From: Xenopus tropicalis
Lineage: Eukaryota; Chordata; Amphibia; Anura; Pipidae
Length of the DNA: 64,000 bases
Direction of reading: 5' to 3'
Assembly: GCF_000004195.4 (NCBI RefSeq)
Contig: NC_030678.2
Span: 37,491,701-37,555,700, forward strand
Shown here: one piece after another, positions 1 through 13,124 of the stretch
Layout of the letters: every line of letters starts with the position of its first letter
How positions within the stretch are numbered: the first letter of the stretch is position 1
Made by a program: the position numbers and the translations under genes
Notes under the pieces: model-generated
Database searches by the model: none
Told to the model about the DNA's origin: nothing
Seen by the model: only the letters and a program-made list of their open reading frames with translations

Positions 1-3000
1 CCAACCTTCAGAATATCCAAATATTGGATATTCAGTATTGGATATATTTTAAGATATCTTAAGCAATATTTTTACCTCTTCTAGTTACTGAATCGTCCAC
101 TTGTACTACAAACATTTACACTTTCCTCGTACTTCTCCCACACATGTACTAGAGTTTCTGACCTCAGACGTGATCTTAAAGTCAGCTGACTGAAATAATG
201 TAGGTTAAGTACTGTCCTTCATTCAAAATGAAAAATCGGAGTGAACTAGCTGCCTTCTGCCCATAACTCCCTTTCGACTGTGAAAAAAGTTTCCATCTTT
301 TTTATCTCCCCTGCCCATTGTCAACTCCGACACCACTTTACTGGCCCATGAATTTTGCCGTTGAAGAAGCAGTGTATTGTCTATATATGCTAAGTAGGCA
401 TTTACTAATGTTCAATTAAAACAATCTAAAACCTCCCGAGATCATGTAGAAGTTAATGGCAGATGTTCTTTTTACAACTGAAAGATCTTTCTTTGCTTCA
501 TGATTTTAGAGCTTTTCAGGGTTTTTGATTGCTTGCATTTTGTTGTGTGTTTATTCCGCATCATTTTTCATTTGTGCTTTTTCAGTTAGGGTCTTTTCAT
601 AAATGACTGGCATTCATGTGGTTTCAAAAACACCACAAAAATAAGAATGTTGATAAATGGGTCTTTAATACTCACACAACTGGTACTCATACAATTGCAC
701 CAGTTGCTCAGTGCTGTACCCAAAATGCAAGGTTTAGTTCTTACTGAAGCATAGCCACTGGGATAAATATTGAAGGGGCAGGAACTGCATTTGGGTCTGC
801 CCCTAGGGGCCCATGGGGTGTAGGTGGCAACAGTGAACCAGCAATGGAGAGGGGATAAAGGGTAATTTTGGGAGAGCAGTTTGTGAAATTTACATTTACT
901 TCTGCCACCGAGCACAGGGCCTTTTTTTCAATTAAACACAACTTTGTTTTCAACATTTGCTAACACACATGCAGCACCTTTTGTACGTGCAGCCTCTAAT
1001 TTACTTTTTAGGTGCAAAAAACAAGGACTACAGGTATTATGAATCAAGATACAGTGATTTCAAGAGGATACGGTAATAAAATGGAAAATTATGTAGATGA
1101 CTGCTCTTTCCTTTTTTCCAGTTCATTTCTATTGCCTTTATCCCTTTCCATTTGTTACCAAAAGTGTTGTTTCATGGATGAATTTGGTCTAACCACAACA
1201 CAGTTAGCAATATAAATATTTAAATGTATACCTTGAATGTTTAATTTCCACAATTAGTAAAGATGATGATCTCTAGTGATTCATTATGCCTCACGGGTCA
1301 CGGCATGTGTTTTTCTCTTCTTGCTGATGTCTTTAATAACATCTTTGTTTCTCCTATATAAGCCAAAGCAGCAAAATAATGAAGACCTTAATATTGATTC
1401 CTTTTATGTTGTAGCGTTACCATAACAACCTGTTTGCAGTGTTATTCAACCAAAAGCCTTTTCCATCTAAGCTAAACAAAAGTTTGAAGTACTCCTAGGA
1501 GGCATGTACTGACAGGTGGGCATCTATCTGCGCAAAACAAACATTCCAGCAGATTGTTTGCTCTTTTTTTATACAATACCTTAGCAATAGAGCATGATAA
1601 GAGCAAATAGCAAATAATGCATATGACATTTCTTATGCCACTTCTAGCTTTATTGCTTTCATATGCAGTGAATTACTAATCTAATGTTATCTGGCATTGC
1701 CAATGTTTCTTTTTTATTCCTATGTTCGTCTTCTTTTCCCATGGGGGTTGGAGAAAAGGCATAATAGACTTTTCTTTTTCTTCTTTTCATTTGCTGTTTA
1801 GCTTAGGTTCCAAAGCATCTTGTCACTCTCAACTAGTGGTTTGAATCTACTCCTTTGAACCCCATCAATTAAAAAGAACTAAAGCTTAACAAAGAAGTAG
1901 GACAGAAATGCTGCACGTTATTGAGGTCATTTACGAACACAAGCACAGTGTCGCTCCTGCACTTTTTCCCTTAGTGAGTTGCACTTTAAACCCCTTAGTT
2001 TACTTGAGTATGTTATTTGCATCAAAGTGGGCTCTTTGCATTTCTGAAATGTTGCTCAGTGCTGCTCAGTGGCTAGAGCTACCACCACCTCTTGCCCAGA
2101 CAGTAGCTCCAGAGTTCCTTTCACACCCACACTTGCTTCTAGGGTTCAAGTGCAGACGTCACTTGCACATTGAACACTGGAAACGACATATAGAACATGA
2201 ATGTCACATTACAAGGCTGATTAGTATTTAATTCAGATTCACATTACATGGCAGCTCTGAAACCAGTACAATTAGCATCAGAATGTAATAATCTGCCCTG
2301 TAGGTTATATGACGGACAAACTTAATTTACTTATTAATGATTTGTGATGACCAATAAGCTTAAGTCCCAATGGCTGTCCAGAGCACACTGAGCATGTGAG
2401 TGTCACATCATGCCTAACAATATCCAAAATGGTGAGCTCCTGTCATAATTTTGAAAGCCTGGATCATTAGGGATGCTAAACCTTTAGGCTAGTGCAGTAA
2501 GTTCAGTATAAAATATAGCATTTTTAGCAATGAGTTGCTGTGTGTGTGTGTTGAATGTAACATTTTGCAATGATTTGTAGGCAATTACAATACAATACAG
2601 TAATATACAGCTGAGTTTGTATAAAAGCAAAAAATTTGCCTTAATCTAAAATAATAACACGTCCATCAGCCATTAGAAAACTCTACCACTGCTTCGTGTT
2701 TTTACAGTACAGTAAAATGCTGTAGCTGGAGAATTAGGCTAGCTAGAAACACAGCTAGAAAAATAAAGATAAATGGTTATGGGGGCTGGTATGATAGATG
2801 ATTCCCACTGAAAATAATACATTTTCCACCTTTTTATCCTTGCCACTGTTATCAATATATATCTACATTTCTCGGTACTTAATGCAAATAGTGCTTTTAC
2901 ATACGAAAAGTTGTTGGCAGGGCTCAATTCAAACAGAACAAAGGGGCAATTTTATTGATAGTAAAATAAGCACTGGAGCATTTGTGCACTGAGCACCATT

Positions 3001-3121
3001 TATGTTTCTAAAAAAGATGATGTAACAGGCCTTGTTAACCCATACATCATACAGTTTATTTATTAGGCAAGAGAACTTAGAGGTCAGGGGTATGATTTTC
3101 TAGTTATTTTATTAGACACAA
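1..3121. other. Unique AT-rich non-coding DNA
   Basis: No gene is supported here. Open frames are short (109 codons at most), overlap on both strands and have no recognisable domains. A small perfect palindrome, GAATATCCAA/ATA/TTGGATATTC, lies at 11-33. Positions 425-540 resemble the right part of the MITE at 44721-45818, sharing the 'GATCATGTAG' and 'TTTGCTTCA' blocks. The 107-codon frame at 1908-2231 is not recognised and its amino-acid make-up gives no reason to call it a gene. Confidence 0.6.
425..540. repeat. Decayed MITE fragment
   Basis: The order of words GATCATGTAGAAGTTAATGG, TTGCTTCATGATTTTAGAG and GTTTTTGATTGCTT parallels 45565-45660 in the larger element. No terminal repeat remains, so this is only an internal relic. 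Confidence 0.35.
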
Positions 3122-3297
3122 GGGGGCTCATTTATCAACACTGGGCAAATTTGCCCAGTAACTAATAGCAACCAATCAGTGATTGGCTTTATTCAGCCAG
3201 CTGAAAGTAGAATAATGAATGTAACAATTTGATTGGTTGCCATGGGTTCTTGCCCATGGGCATACTGTATTTGCCCAGTGTTGATAAATGACCCCCC
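3122..3297. mobile_element. Short MITE with ~29-bp terminal inverted repeats
   Basis: The left end, GGGGGCTCATTTATCAACAC followed by TGGGCAAAT, is matched in reverse complement by the right end (3269-3297) with one mismatch. The interior holds inverted CCAATCA/TGATTGG and CCATGGG motifs, so the 176-bp unit can fold on itself. There is no coding capacity. No convincing target-site duplication was seen, and the autonomous parent family is unknown. Confidence 0.75.
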
Positions 3298-4825
3298 TAT
3301 ATGTTAATGCTATTTTGAGGCATTCCAGTTAGTGGCACCAGCTGGCAGGATTTACATACAGTGCCCCAAAAAATTGCTTTAATGTGTGCATGAAAAGGTA
3401 TGCTTACTCCTTTGTGCCAATATTTACTTACCCGTAATAAGAGCTGTGACAATATGTAAGTATTGTCTCAAGCAACAATATGGAATAGAACTCCAGCCAG
3501 AAAGGGAGATTTTCTGGTATTATAGATCTGTAAAACACTGGCCATATACAAAAATTAAATGTAAACATTTAATTTTGCCCACATTATTATTGAAAATCCC
3601 ATGTATCTAATATTCAACCTTTTTGTGTTTTTTCGTGCACCAAGGTAGATTGAAATCATCTTGAAAACAATGACCTCTTTTGTGCTGGCACACAATGCTT
3701 GCCTGCAAAAGCAGAAGATCACAGCAAAGGAAATAGAGCTTAATCGGTCAGGTATTTCTTCTCCAACCAACACCAGGCACTGACAAGATATAGGGAAATT
3801 GTAAAGAACATTATGAGATGAATAGATGGTTGCAGTTTTATACTTGAATACAATATATATATTGAAATACATTTGTTTGCGTTCCAAAATAAGTTGACAG
3901 ACAAAAAGCACTGTTTGTTCATCTGCGTTTACTTGGATACTGTTTTTATTATATAAACCCTAAAGTAGAAATAATATGACTTTTATTTAAGACATTAAAT
4001 GGTTAAGGAGGTATTAAGCAACCATTAATCTAAACTTTTAGATGAGTTTGATCTTTTGTACATTTTCTGAGGCCTCCATTTCAGATGAGTCAAGTTTAAT
4101 ACTGACCAGAAAGTCTGATATATTTGTATTCCCTTAAGTACCTTTATTTTAGTGCATTTATCTGGACACTGGCTTCATGAAAAATATATAATACTGCAAA
4201 AGCTCCAAATAAGAAATTGGAAATTTTGAAAATGATAGCGCTAGTTTTTTTGTATTTTTGTTGATGTAAACTATGTTTTTTATGCAGTACCAAAATTTTA
4301 TATAGGAATAAGGAGTTTATTTTTGCTTAATGAAAACCGAACATGGACTACTGCAAGCCATACAAACCAATAATACTTAGCTGATCAATGATATTAATGA
4401 TCTACCATGAAAAGCTAAGCATATGGAATTTTTTTATTAAAAAGATAATGTTTTTTTAAAGAAATTATACAGTATTTTCAACAATGCAGATTTACTATAA
4501 CTTGCAAAATTATTTAACACATTTTCCTTTTTTTTTCATCAGGCAAAACATTTTTACTTACGGTATTTCTCATTTACTATTAGTAGCAAAAAAAATGTTA
4601 CAAAATTTTTCTCCTAAGTGCAATTTTTGCTAGGTATCTATGGTGAGAATTTATCAAGCACAAGAGAAGATTTATTTGCTTTTCTACACCTCTTTCATGC
4701 AAATTTTTGAAATTTGAAAACTAATTAAAATAAAAGGAAAAATACATAAATAGATTTAAAAAAAACTTTCAACATTTTTTAGCACAATAGGAATCAAAGA
4801 AGTCCTTTTAAGGGCCATAGACTTA

Positions 4826-5281
4826 GGGGCACATTTACTAAGACACGAATCTGTGTAGATGCTAAACCTTGTCGGCGCTTAAAAAAAGTTTTTTATTTTC
4901 AAAGAGTGAAAAAATATTAATCAATCACCTGTAAATCTAAGTTGCTCAACAATAAAATCCCCACACCAGAAATAGTGAAATAAAATCAAGAAAACAGCTG
5001 CCTCCAAACTAATCTAATCTAAGACACGAATCTGAACCGAATTGGAAAAATTCCGATTTGAAAACGAACATTTTGCGACTTTTTCGTATTTTTTGCAATT
5101 TTTTCGGCGTCTTTACGACTTTTCGGAAATTGTCGCGAAAAAAGTTGCGCAAAATCTGGCGATTTTTTTCGTAGCGTTAAAACTTAAAAGGTGCGACGTT
5201 TCACGCAAGTTTTAACACTACGAAAAAATCGCAACTTTTTGCGCAAGTTTTAACGCTACGAAAAATCGCCAGATTTTGCGC
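4826..5281 (+). mobile_element. Truncated Harbinger-like MITE (GGGGCACATTTACTAA family)
   Basis: The left end GGGGCACATTTACTAAGACA and the following block (CGAACATTTTGCGACTTTTT) match the complete copy at 57552-58074. TTA precedes the element at 4823-4825. The right terminus is missing: homology stops at about 5281, part-way through the second palindrome arm. A 165-bp foreign segment interrupts the left arm at 4854-5018. The body is rich in TTTTCG/CGAAAA, unlike the surrounding DNA. Confidence 0.8.
4854..5018. mobile_element. 165-bp insertion flanked by a 16-bp direct repeat
   Basis: CTAAGACACGAATCTG occurs at 4838-4853 and again, identically, at 5019-5034. The related element at 57552 has this word once and no insert, so it shows the empty site. 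The insert ends in a short CTAATCTAAT repeat just before the second copy. This looks like a target-primed retroposon tail, or else a duplication with filler. No family was recognised. Confidence 0.6.
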
Positions 5282-7740
5282 ATCAGAGTGGTCAAGAACA
5301 TAGAATATGGTAGGTATGAAGACTGGATAATAAACATTACAGTTAAAAATAGCACACTTGGGAACTAGCGAAGCCCTACAATAATTGTAGTTTTGATCAT
5401 CGAGATCCACTCAACCTCACAGGCCTTTAATTGATTTGGTGCCAAATCTAAATCTGGTTACCTAATTATTAATTTTCTGATGTTATATGCTATAAAGGTG
5501 GCAAAATTACTTTGCATATTTAAGGTACAGAAAGAAATATGAACAGATGAGGTGCCAAACAAAAAAATATGTATTTAAATAATCATTAATAATTAGCGCA
5601 AGTATTTTTTGAACTCCTCGACCAGTCACCCATACTTAAATTAATGAAAAGAAATGTAGGTATTTAAGTTAGCCTGCTCAGTTTCCAGTATGTCTTATCC
5701 AAAACATAAAAGGAAGTCTTCATCAATTAGTTTGTTAGCAAAAAAACAGAAGCAAAGGAGTGGATTAAAACCTCTGCTTTCTCCCTGTTTCCATAATTCC
5801 CTTTACCTCCCTCTGATACCATAATCCACAAACCCTTTTGATCACTATTTATAAAAATAAAAAAGTGATTTGTGGTGTACTTGATCACTAGCCAAGTGTA
5901 TAGATGTACAGTAAGATCAGCCTTAAGGAGCAATATATAGCATTATAAATACACCATTTACTTTATGCCACATATTATGCCATCTTTCTGCCACAAATCA
6001 TTTTATTCAACTTTGTATATAGGCATCTATATAATATGCCAAGCCTTTTAATAAGATCAGAGTTTACATTACACTAAAGTGCATTGAAATGCTGATTTTA
6101 CTCTTTTTAAGAATATGATACAGAGTTCAAAAATCCTTTTGCTGGCAAAGTTTCTTCAGACTTGCGGTAATTTTAATAAGCAGCTTGTTCAAACAGTTTT
6201 AGATTAAGTAAAAGCTTTTTAATCCCTTTTGAATAAAAAAAAGCATTAACAGTTTGATACAGGTAATCCAAACTAAAATGCATGTTTTTGTTTGAAAATG
6301 GACAATTATAAAAACAGAAAAGGATAAAGCTACCCTTTACCCAAAAAAATTGGTCACCATGAGATAAATGAAATGACTCACTAAAATGGGATCTTTAATA
6401 CAAAAACATAGAGAAGTTATTTGTATTTAAAATTGCGTGTGCAAATATATTAGTTCAAAGGAACTGGCTCTCTCTGCAACTGAAAAACTCTGTCCTGAGA
6501 CAGAGTTCTGTAATCAACATGCATTTGATATGTGATTGTTATTAATCATGAACTGGACAGGAGAGATCCCCGTGGAAAGAGGCAATTAACTAAGGATCTA
6601 GACTGCTTAGGTAGATAAGCAGCTATGCTGGAGTGGAGAGGTTACAACCCACAAGCAGAACTATCACTTGCATTACACATTTACAATAAAAAGATGACTG
6701 GATGATTTACATGATTCTCCAGAGTGATTTGTTTATTTGTTTTATAATTTGTTTATAATTTGTAACATTTGGATGGCTTGATGTGCCTCTACTTTATATG
6801 AACAACCCATATAAAGGATGGACGGAAAGACCATAACTTATTACCAATTGATACCTTTGAACTAAGTACTTGTACTGAGGGATTGGACAGAGGCAAAATC
6901 AGCAAGCCAAGTCAAACCAGGGAGACCGCCAATGCCAAGCATTAACCAATGAGTATTGGGGAACAGGTCAGATCATGCACCTGATATGCTTACTGTAAAG
7001 TTGCAATAACGTTCACTGAACAACTAACGACCTAAGCAACCAAATTAATCTGGCATGGAAGAGATGTGAGCCAAGGTTTAAAAAAAAATCTGTGCTGTAC
7101 ACTGATAGCTTAAGCAGCGAACCTATTTGACCCTCAGCTACAGTTGACCCATGCAATGCTGAACAACAGTAGCTTGAAGTCTGAATTTGTTTCTGAGACT
7201 GATGCTTCATTTGATATCAATAGGAGGAACGACAAACTATGTGTAAAGAGAAAAATGTGGTTTCATCCTCCTAATATGGAGAGGCTGCATGTTTACCCAC
7301 AATAGTGTGATTTTGTAGTAAAAAAATGGAATTATAGTTGGGTGTCTAGTTAATAAGGTTTTACAACCATGTGAGAATGTTTGCTCTGTGTGCCCATTTT
7401 GGATAATTTTACCCCTTATATTTTACTTTTAAAGAACAGTCCTTGTCCAAAGCTTTCCATCAGGTTTAAATCAGATGGGGAATCTCAGTACTCCCCCTCC
7501 ATTACCACAGCCCAAAATATATCCTGATTTTTTTTGTATCAAAATTGTAATTGTAAATTGTAAACATTTTCTTTATTATGTCACCCATGATGTTGTTTTT
7601 TAATTATTTGTATTATTTTATGCTTTCACCCTGCTATTGGCTTATAATGACCTTTATCATATTTAAAAATATGTTATATGTAGGCCTCCCCATCAAACAT
7701 AAACCTATAAGTAACAAATACTTATTCATCTAATGGTTTA

Positions 7741-7775
<35 letters not shown>

Positions 7776-8096
7776 CGTTAATCCTTCTGTGTATCTTTAT
7801 TAACAAACTATCAATCAGTAGATTTTACAGGACTCCTATAATCTTGTCATGTTTTGAAGGTCAATTACCACATTTGTCTTTTGAGTTATTTACCTTTTAA
7901 AATAACTGGATTAGTTAGAGCTTATTAGTGGAGGTGTGGCTATTATTAGCAAATTCTAGGTATAAATTGTACACTGTATGTTACAATAAAAAGGAATGTT
8001 CATGGATAAAGTGATCCAGTAAAAACACATCTACGTTTTAAAATGTGATCTGGTCTCTAAAGGTTTATTCATAGCAGCCTTCATCTTTAAAACAAA
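5282..8096. other. Unique AT-rich non-coding DNA
   Basis: No gene, inverted-repeat element or conserved domain was recognised. Open frames do not exceed 70 codons. The only structured part is the TCTA microsatellite near 7741. Confidence 0.6.
7741..7775. repeat. (TCTA)n microsatellite
   Basis: There are about eight perfect tetranucleotide repeats of ATCT, ending in TATCCG. Confidence 0.95.
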
Positions 8097-8226
8097 GGGG
8101 CATATTTATGGATAGATAATTTGCCATAAAATGAATTCACATCTCTATTCATTTGTACAGGACCTTGGAATTCTCTTCTGGTAATTTACGCCAAATTATC
8201 TGGTCACCCTTTGATAAATATGTCCC
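8097..8226. mobile_element. Short 130-bp MITE
   Basis: The left end GGGGCATATTTATGGATAGA is matched in reverse complement by the right end (…GATAAATATGTCCC). A subterminal pair, ATAATTTG/CAAATTAT, extends the inverted repeat. The interior has no coding capacity. It belongs to the same broad 'GGGGC(A/C)…ATTTA' style of frog MITE as several others in the window. Confidence 0.7.
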
Positions 8227-8726
8227 ACAGAAGAGGCTAGGGGGCAAGTCAATAATGTAACCACATAACTCAATTTGTAATTAAAAAGACTAGCTTAATG
8301 GAAAATGGCGAGTAGGTTTTACAAATGTACAGATTTGTTCATATCATAATAGATATTAATGCACAAAGGCTGGAGAAATCATTAAATTAAGAAGGAATGA
8401 AAATTATTTGTCATAATCTGGAAACTAATCATACGGGGTGTAATGATGTGATGCAAATCATACAATATAGAAATAAGTCAATAAACCTATAAACACCAAA
8501 TCACAATACTGAAATTCAATAAGTAATGGAATACATAATTGCTTTGTCTTAAAGTGGTTTTTAAAATTGTTTGAACAATGTGAAGTAATGAGCTGCAAGG
8601 CAAATATGATCATAAGACAGTCTGAAAACTCTATTTAGAAGATAATAAAATGCATGGAGGAGAGACTTGTAGTTCAGTGAATGGAATAATCTTTTTTTCT
8701 ATTGTTGTAGTAGCATTATTAGTATG

Positions 8727-8751
8727 CTCTTTCTTTCTTTCTTTCTTTCTT
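8727..8751. repeat. (CTTT)n microsatellite
   Basis: Six perfect TTTC repeats lie within a T-rich stretch. Confidence 0.9.
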
Positions 8752-9264
8752 CTCGCTCCTATAGTATGTCTTTTAAAAACTAATTAAGCTTTGAATATTT
8801 AGTATGGGACATACACTGCATGTTTATTATTATGTGTAGGCAATAATTTTCTTGAGAACAGACAGTGATATAATAACCCAGACTTTAATTATGTTCAGCA
8901 TAGCTAATATTTATTAAAAGTGCATTTTGGGATCACTCGCTGCAACTGACCAAGGACCTTGGGAGAGGCTATTATTGCAGACTGCTTTGAAGGAGGTTTA
9001 AACAATGTTGGTAATCAATATTATTAACCAAAGATCCTTCAGTTCAAGTAACATGAGAGTAGCAAAAACTGTCTGCACTGATTTAATGCTAAATCATTTC
9101 TTTGCTCTCTCTTCTGATTTCTTATCAGCTGCTTGGCTCGACTTTACCACTACTGACAATTCATTTTAAGGCACCTGAGGTGCTGTAAATTCAGATCTTT
9201 TACCCTTTGCTATTTTTTTTACCTTATAATTGTTATTTTTATAAAAACAATTTACAGAACAACA

Positions 9265-9925
9265 GTTAGTGCATAATACAGAAGTTTGGGTTGAAGCAGG
9301 TTGAGTGCAGTGATCTGGAGGGCGAAGGATGCTTTGTGTAGGATGATTGATGGAAGTGTTGGCTGCGTGTAGGCATGGGTTAATGCTAAGGTGACACAGG
9401 TTAATGTGTATTGGGGTCAAGGAAGTGGCCTTCAAATGAGCAGTATTGATAAAGCAGGCTTTATGTGGTGAGTGAGGTAATAGGGCTCAGCAAGGGAAAA
9501 TCATGATAAAGGAAGGGTTCTTTCAGAACTGCTAAGATAGAGGCCTGAGGATCAAGGAGGGGCCTTCTTGTAGACGGGTTTGGAAAGTGGTGTGGGCTTG
9601 TGAAAATTGTAATAAAATTATCTTCAACACCATCTATGATCAAATGGTGGCGAGTAAAGGTACTTTGCATGGGCAAATGAAAATTGATTTGGAAGTGTGA
9701 AAGGGTGATAGTATGGTGGGGAGGGGACATGTGCATGGGCAAGTCCTAATTAAAGGAGTAGTTGACCTTCAGGTTAATTTTAAGTTAACTGTCAGAAGGT
9801 GATATATGGGGGCAGTTAGGCTTTGCATGAGCAACTGAAGATGGGGGTAGCTTTGTGCAGGAGTGGTGATGGATAAGAGGTATATGCATTGGTAAATATT
9901 GATGAAGGAGGCAGTGTATAGACAA
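9265..9925. repeat. Degenerate G-rich tandem-like region
   Basis: Variants of 'TGCATGGGCAA…TGA(T/A)AAAGGAGG' recur at about 9667, 9731, 9821 and 9885. The + strand is strongly G-over-C biased across the interval. Spacing is irregular (about 64-90 bases), so if this is a minisatellite it is old and decayed. Antisense open frames of 89 and 93 codons here are explained by the base bias. Confidence 0.4.
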
Positions 9926-9997
9926 ATTATAATAATAATCCTTTATTGCTCAGGGTGATATGCTGTATACTGTAAGAACACAGGAATACATTAGAAC

Positions 9998-10262
9998 AAC
10001 CTTTTTTACCTGTGAGCCACATTCAAACGTAAAAAGATTTGGAGAGCAGCACAAGCATGAACAATGTTCCTGGGGTTACAAAGTGGGCTAGCAGCCTACA
10101 GAAGGTTCTGTTTGGCAGCACATATGGTTTTTATGCAACTAAAACTTGGCAAAAAGCCAGGAATTCAAAAATAAGGACCTGCTTTAAGGCCACTGGGAGC
10201 AACATCAAAGGGACTGGAGGGCAACATGTTGCTCACAAGCCACTGGTTAGGGAACACTGCAT
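9998..10262. mobile_element. Dispersed frog repeat of the GAGCCAC…GTTGCTC type
   Basis: The order GTGAGCCAC, AGCACAAGCATGAACAATGT, TTTTTATGCAACTAAAACTT, AGGCCACTGGGAGCAACATC and CAACATGTTGCTCAC is familiar from many Xenopus genomic sequences. The open frame at 10039-10326 is a product of this repeat. The termini are degraded and the transposon class was not settled. Confidence 0.65.
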
Positions 10263-10474
10263 TAGCAGCTCAGCATTACATGACTTGGGTAACAATGAAA
10301 ATGAAAAATTTTTAATTGATTTTTAATTTAGTATAAAAGGTAATAAAGCTGTATTAATTATAAGTAATTGTAGGGGGGGGAGGGTCTGCTACATTGTTTA
10401 TCTATATATTAATTGTGATTATCCTCTAAGGGACCAAAGGGGCTTAGTGACCGTTAACCCCAAAATGACCCGAA

Positions 10475-10866
10475 GGGGCCCATTTACTAAAACATTTTAT
10501 TTTTTTTTATTTTTTTTTTAAATTTGAACTTTTTTCCACAAATGTCTGACATTTAAAGAAAAACCTGAACAGAAAAAATCAGCACCATGTGACTTTGACG
10601 TATTGTTACATGAAAAATAGCATCAGAAACCCGAAACCTCTAAAGTTTCAAAGCAAAAGAAGGATATTCTGGGAAAGGGAAGGAACATCTGCTATTGACT
10701 TCTGTTGCTACTGACTTTTAGCTGGCAAATTGTCGGATTTGGATTTTTAGCCGTTTTGTCATACAGTAGATTTTGAAAAATTCACAACTTTTTTTTTTTC
10801 GTGACTTTTAGCGCTAAAAATCTGAATCAGGAAAAAAAAAATTCAGATGTTAGTAAATGACCCCCC
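10475..10866. mobile_element. MITE with GGGGCCCATTTACTAA ends
   Basis: The left end GGGGCCCATTTACTAA is matched by TTAGTAAATGACCCCCC at the right end. The interior contains AAACCTCTAAAG, AAGCAAAAGAAGGAT and GTGACTTTTAGCGCTAAAAA, which reappear in the host element at 46920-47765. It is AT-rich and non-coding. Confidence 0.8.
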
Positions 10867-11749
10867 TACGTGTTCACTAAGCTATTTTTAGTAACTCTGA
10901 AAATGCCCTTGGGTATTTTTTATGGTTTCACAAATCCTCAGTGAAGTCCTTTAATTTCAGTGTGGGCAGAATAAACCTAAATAAGATGGTTTATAAACAT
11001 AATTGCCAGACCTGTTCAATTCATCCTGCAACAATTAAGCTTTGCATGCCATTCAGATTGTTTCTTTATTTGCTTGACTGCATGGGCTTATAACATAATA
11101 ATAAATATGTTTAAATTACAGTTGTCATCGTTCTACAATGTATATGATTATTATGCAAATCCAGCTTCCTATACTTCATATTGTTTAAGCTTTCATGAAT
11201 ATGTAATCTCTTAATTTTTCCAGTTTTCAAAACTGTCAGGATGCCTAAATCTTCATCAAGGACTGGAATGCCTTTGTATTGATATACAATAATGTTTTAA
11301 CAATCCTGCCACTGTTTCACTGCTTAGAAGCATGTTATCAGCCATAGGTGTTGCTGAAGTAGTAGGAGTTGTAGGGAAGAATCAATACTGACATCACTGA
11401 GTTCATGATTTGGGAAATAGTTCTGTTTTTAATTGAAGTTGTTATGTGTTTTGTTGGATAAATGATTAGCTGTCAAAATGTATCATATAATCCATATAAT
11501 CATTTTGAAAACCCTCTGTTTAGATGACACTTTCTTTTAATGGCAGGAATGTGTCAGTATCAGTGACACATAAGTGATGTACCTTTTTTTTTTTTTTTTT
11601 TACAAAATTGCACCAAAAGCAGAACTGAGCAGGCTATGAAGTATAATAATATAATAATACAGTATCTGTCACTGAGGCTGGGGGCAGCATGAAACCCTGG
11701 TCGCCTCAAATAAGTACTCTTTTGGGTTAACTCTAGACTGGGGATTGAG

Positions 11750-12317
11750 TTAAAAGGGTTGTAAACCCAATCATAACGCTGTCCCACTGTGCCCTCTAGT
11801 TTTGCTATAAAAGTTGTTGAAAAACTTAATTATAGATGCAAGAAAATTCACCACTGAGCATTCTACTGACCAATGAGAATGCTCGTTGCCAGCACTATAT
11901 CAGGCATCTTGCTGATATCTTACATATAGAGATTGTTATTTTTTTTTCTTTATTATATGACACTTGAATCAGACATGGAGATAAAGTGCTTGTTCAGTGC
12001 TAGGAAACTGTGTTTAAAGTGTCCAACTCCAGTTACAGAACAAAGAACGAGGAGCCAGATTGACACAGATCAGCTGGGATTCTCATTGGAGGATTTCTTG
12101 CATTTTAATACAGCCGCTGGTCCTGGTGATTTGGGGGAAAGTTTTGGAAACGTTTTATTGTGCAATATTGCTTTAAGAATACAACCCTGATGTTGCTGGG
12201 CTATGGTTCCCAGCATGCCTCTACATTCAGTATATGTTATATTGTTTTGGAATTCAGCAACAGCTGAGTAAAATTTGGTTGAGCAGTGCTGTGCAGAAGG
12301 GTTTAGTGTCCCTTTAA
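11750..12317 (+). mobile_element. TTAA-flanked piggyBac-like MITE, copy A
   Basis: TTAA stands at both borders (11750-11753 and 12314-12317). The ends AAAGGGTTGTAAACCC and GGGTTTAGTGTCCCTTT are imperfect inverted repeats. The body aligns along its length with copy B at 17744-18253, sharing CCCAATCATAACGCTGTCCC, GAATCAGACATGGAGATAAA and CATTTTAATACAGCC. TTAA targeting is the hallmark of piggyBac transposons. The 85- and 91-codon frames inside are not conserved between copies. Confidence 0.75.
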
Positions 12318-13124
12318 TATTAATACCAGTTGATGGGTACAGCACACACTGTATTTTTAATACTGCTCAAGCATATAGCTGTGCCAATTATAATGCATCT
12401 AATTGTGTGCCATATCATGCTGGACCAAATGTTCTTCTATGACATGTTTGTGTCTGTCATAGGCAAAGGGTTCCCAAAACCAATCGTATTCTTATTCTGC
12501 TGTATGATATAATTGTTGTTAGAATAGATGCAAACTATAGTGTACATTTATTAAGAAAAAAATATGCAAAATCAAAACTTTTCAGCAATTTTTTTTAATT
12601 TTGAACATATGAGTTTCACTAGGGGTGAAACTCCTCTTTGACTGCAAATATCAGAGAATGTAAAATACAAACTACCTCCTGATCCTAGGGCTTCAGCCAT
12701 GAATATTAACGGGGAACAGAATGTTCTTAAACAAGGATCTGAGATAATTAAAGAATTAAAGCTAGGTAGTGAAATATAAAGTGATATTGCTGCTGAAACC
12801 AGAAAGAAAACCTAATAACAGAAATAGTGCATAGACCTAAACAACCACTCAGTAAGTGATTGGCCCAACATATGAGGGCTAACTTCTGAAAACAAGAATC
12901 AGCAATCTATTGACATTTAAAGGGAAAGGGACACAATGTCCATACTTGGGAAAGAGTAGAACATGCTTTGATAGAGGTGTGAAGGAGGCTATTTATGCCA
13001 AACTGGAACAACCATGCCTAACAGAGGAGAGGACTGGGACACTGCTTGTTAACAACATACAATGCTACTTTAACATCTGCCTTAATAAGATCAATTAAAC
13101 CATTGTGACTCGATTGTACACATT

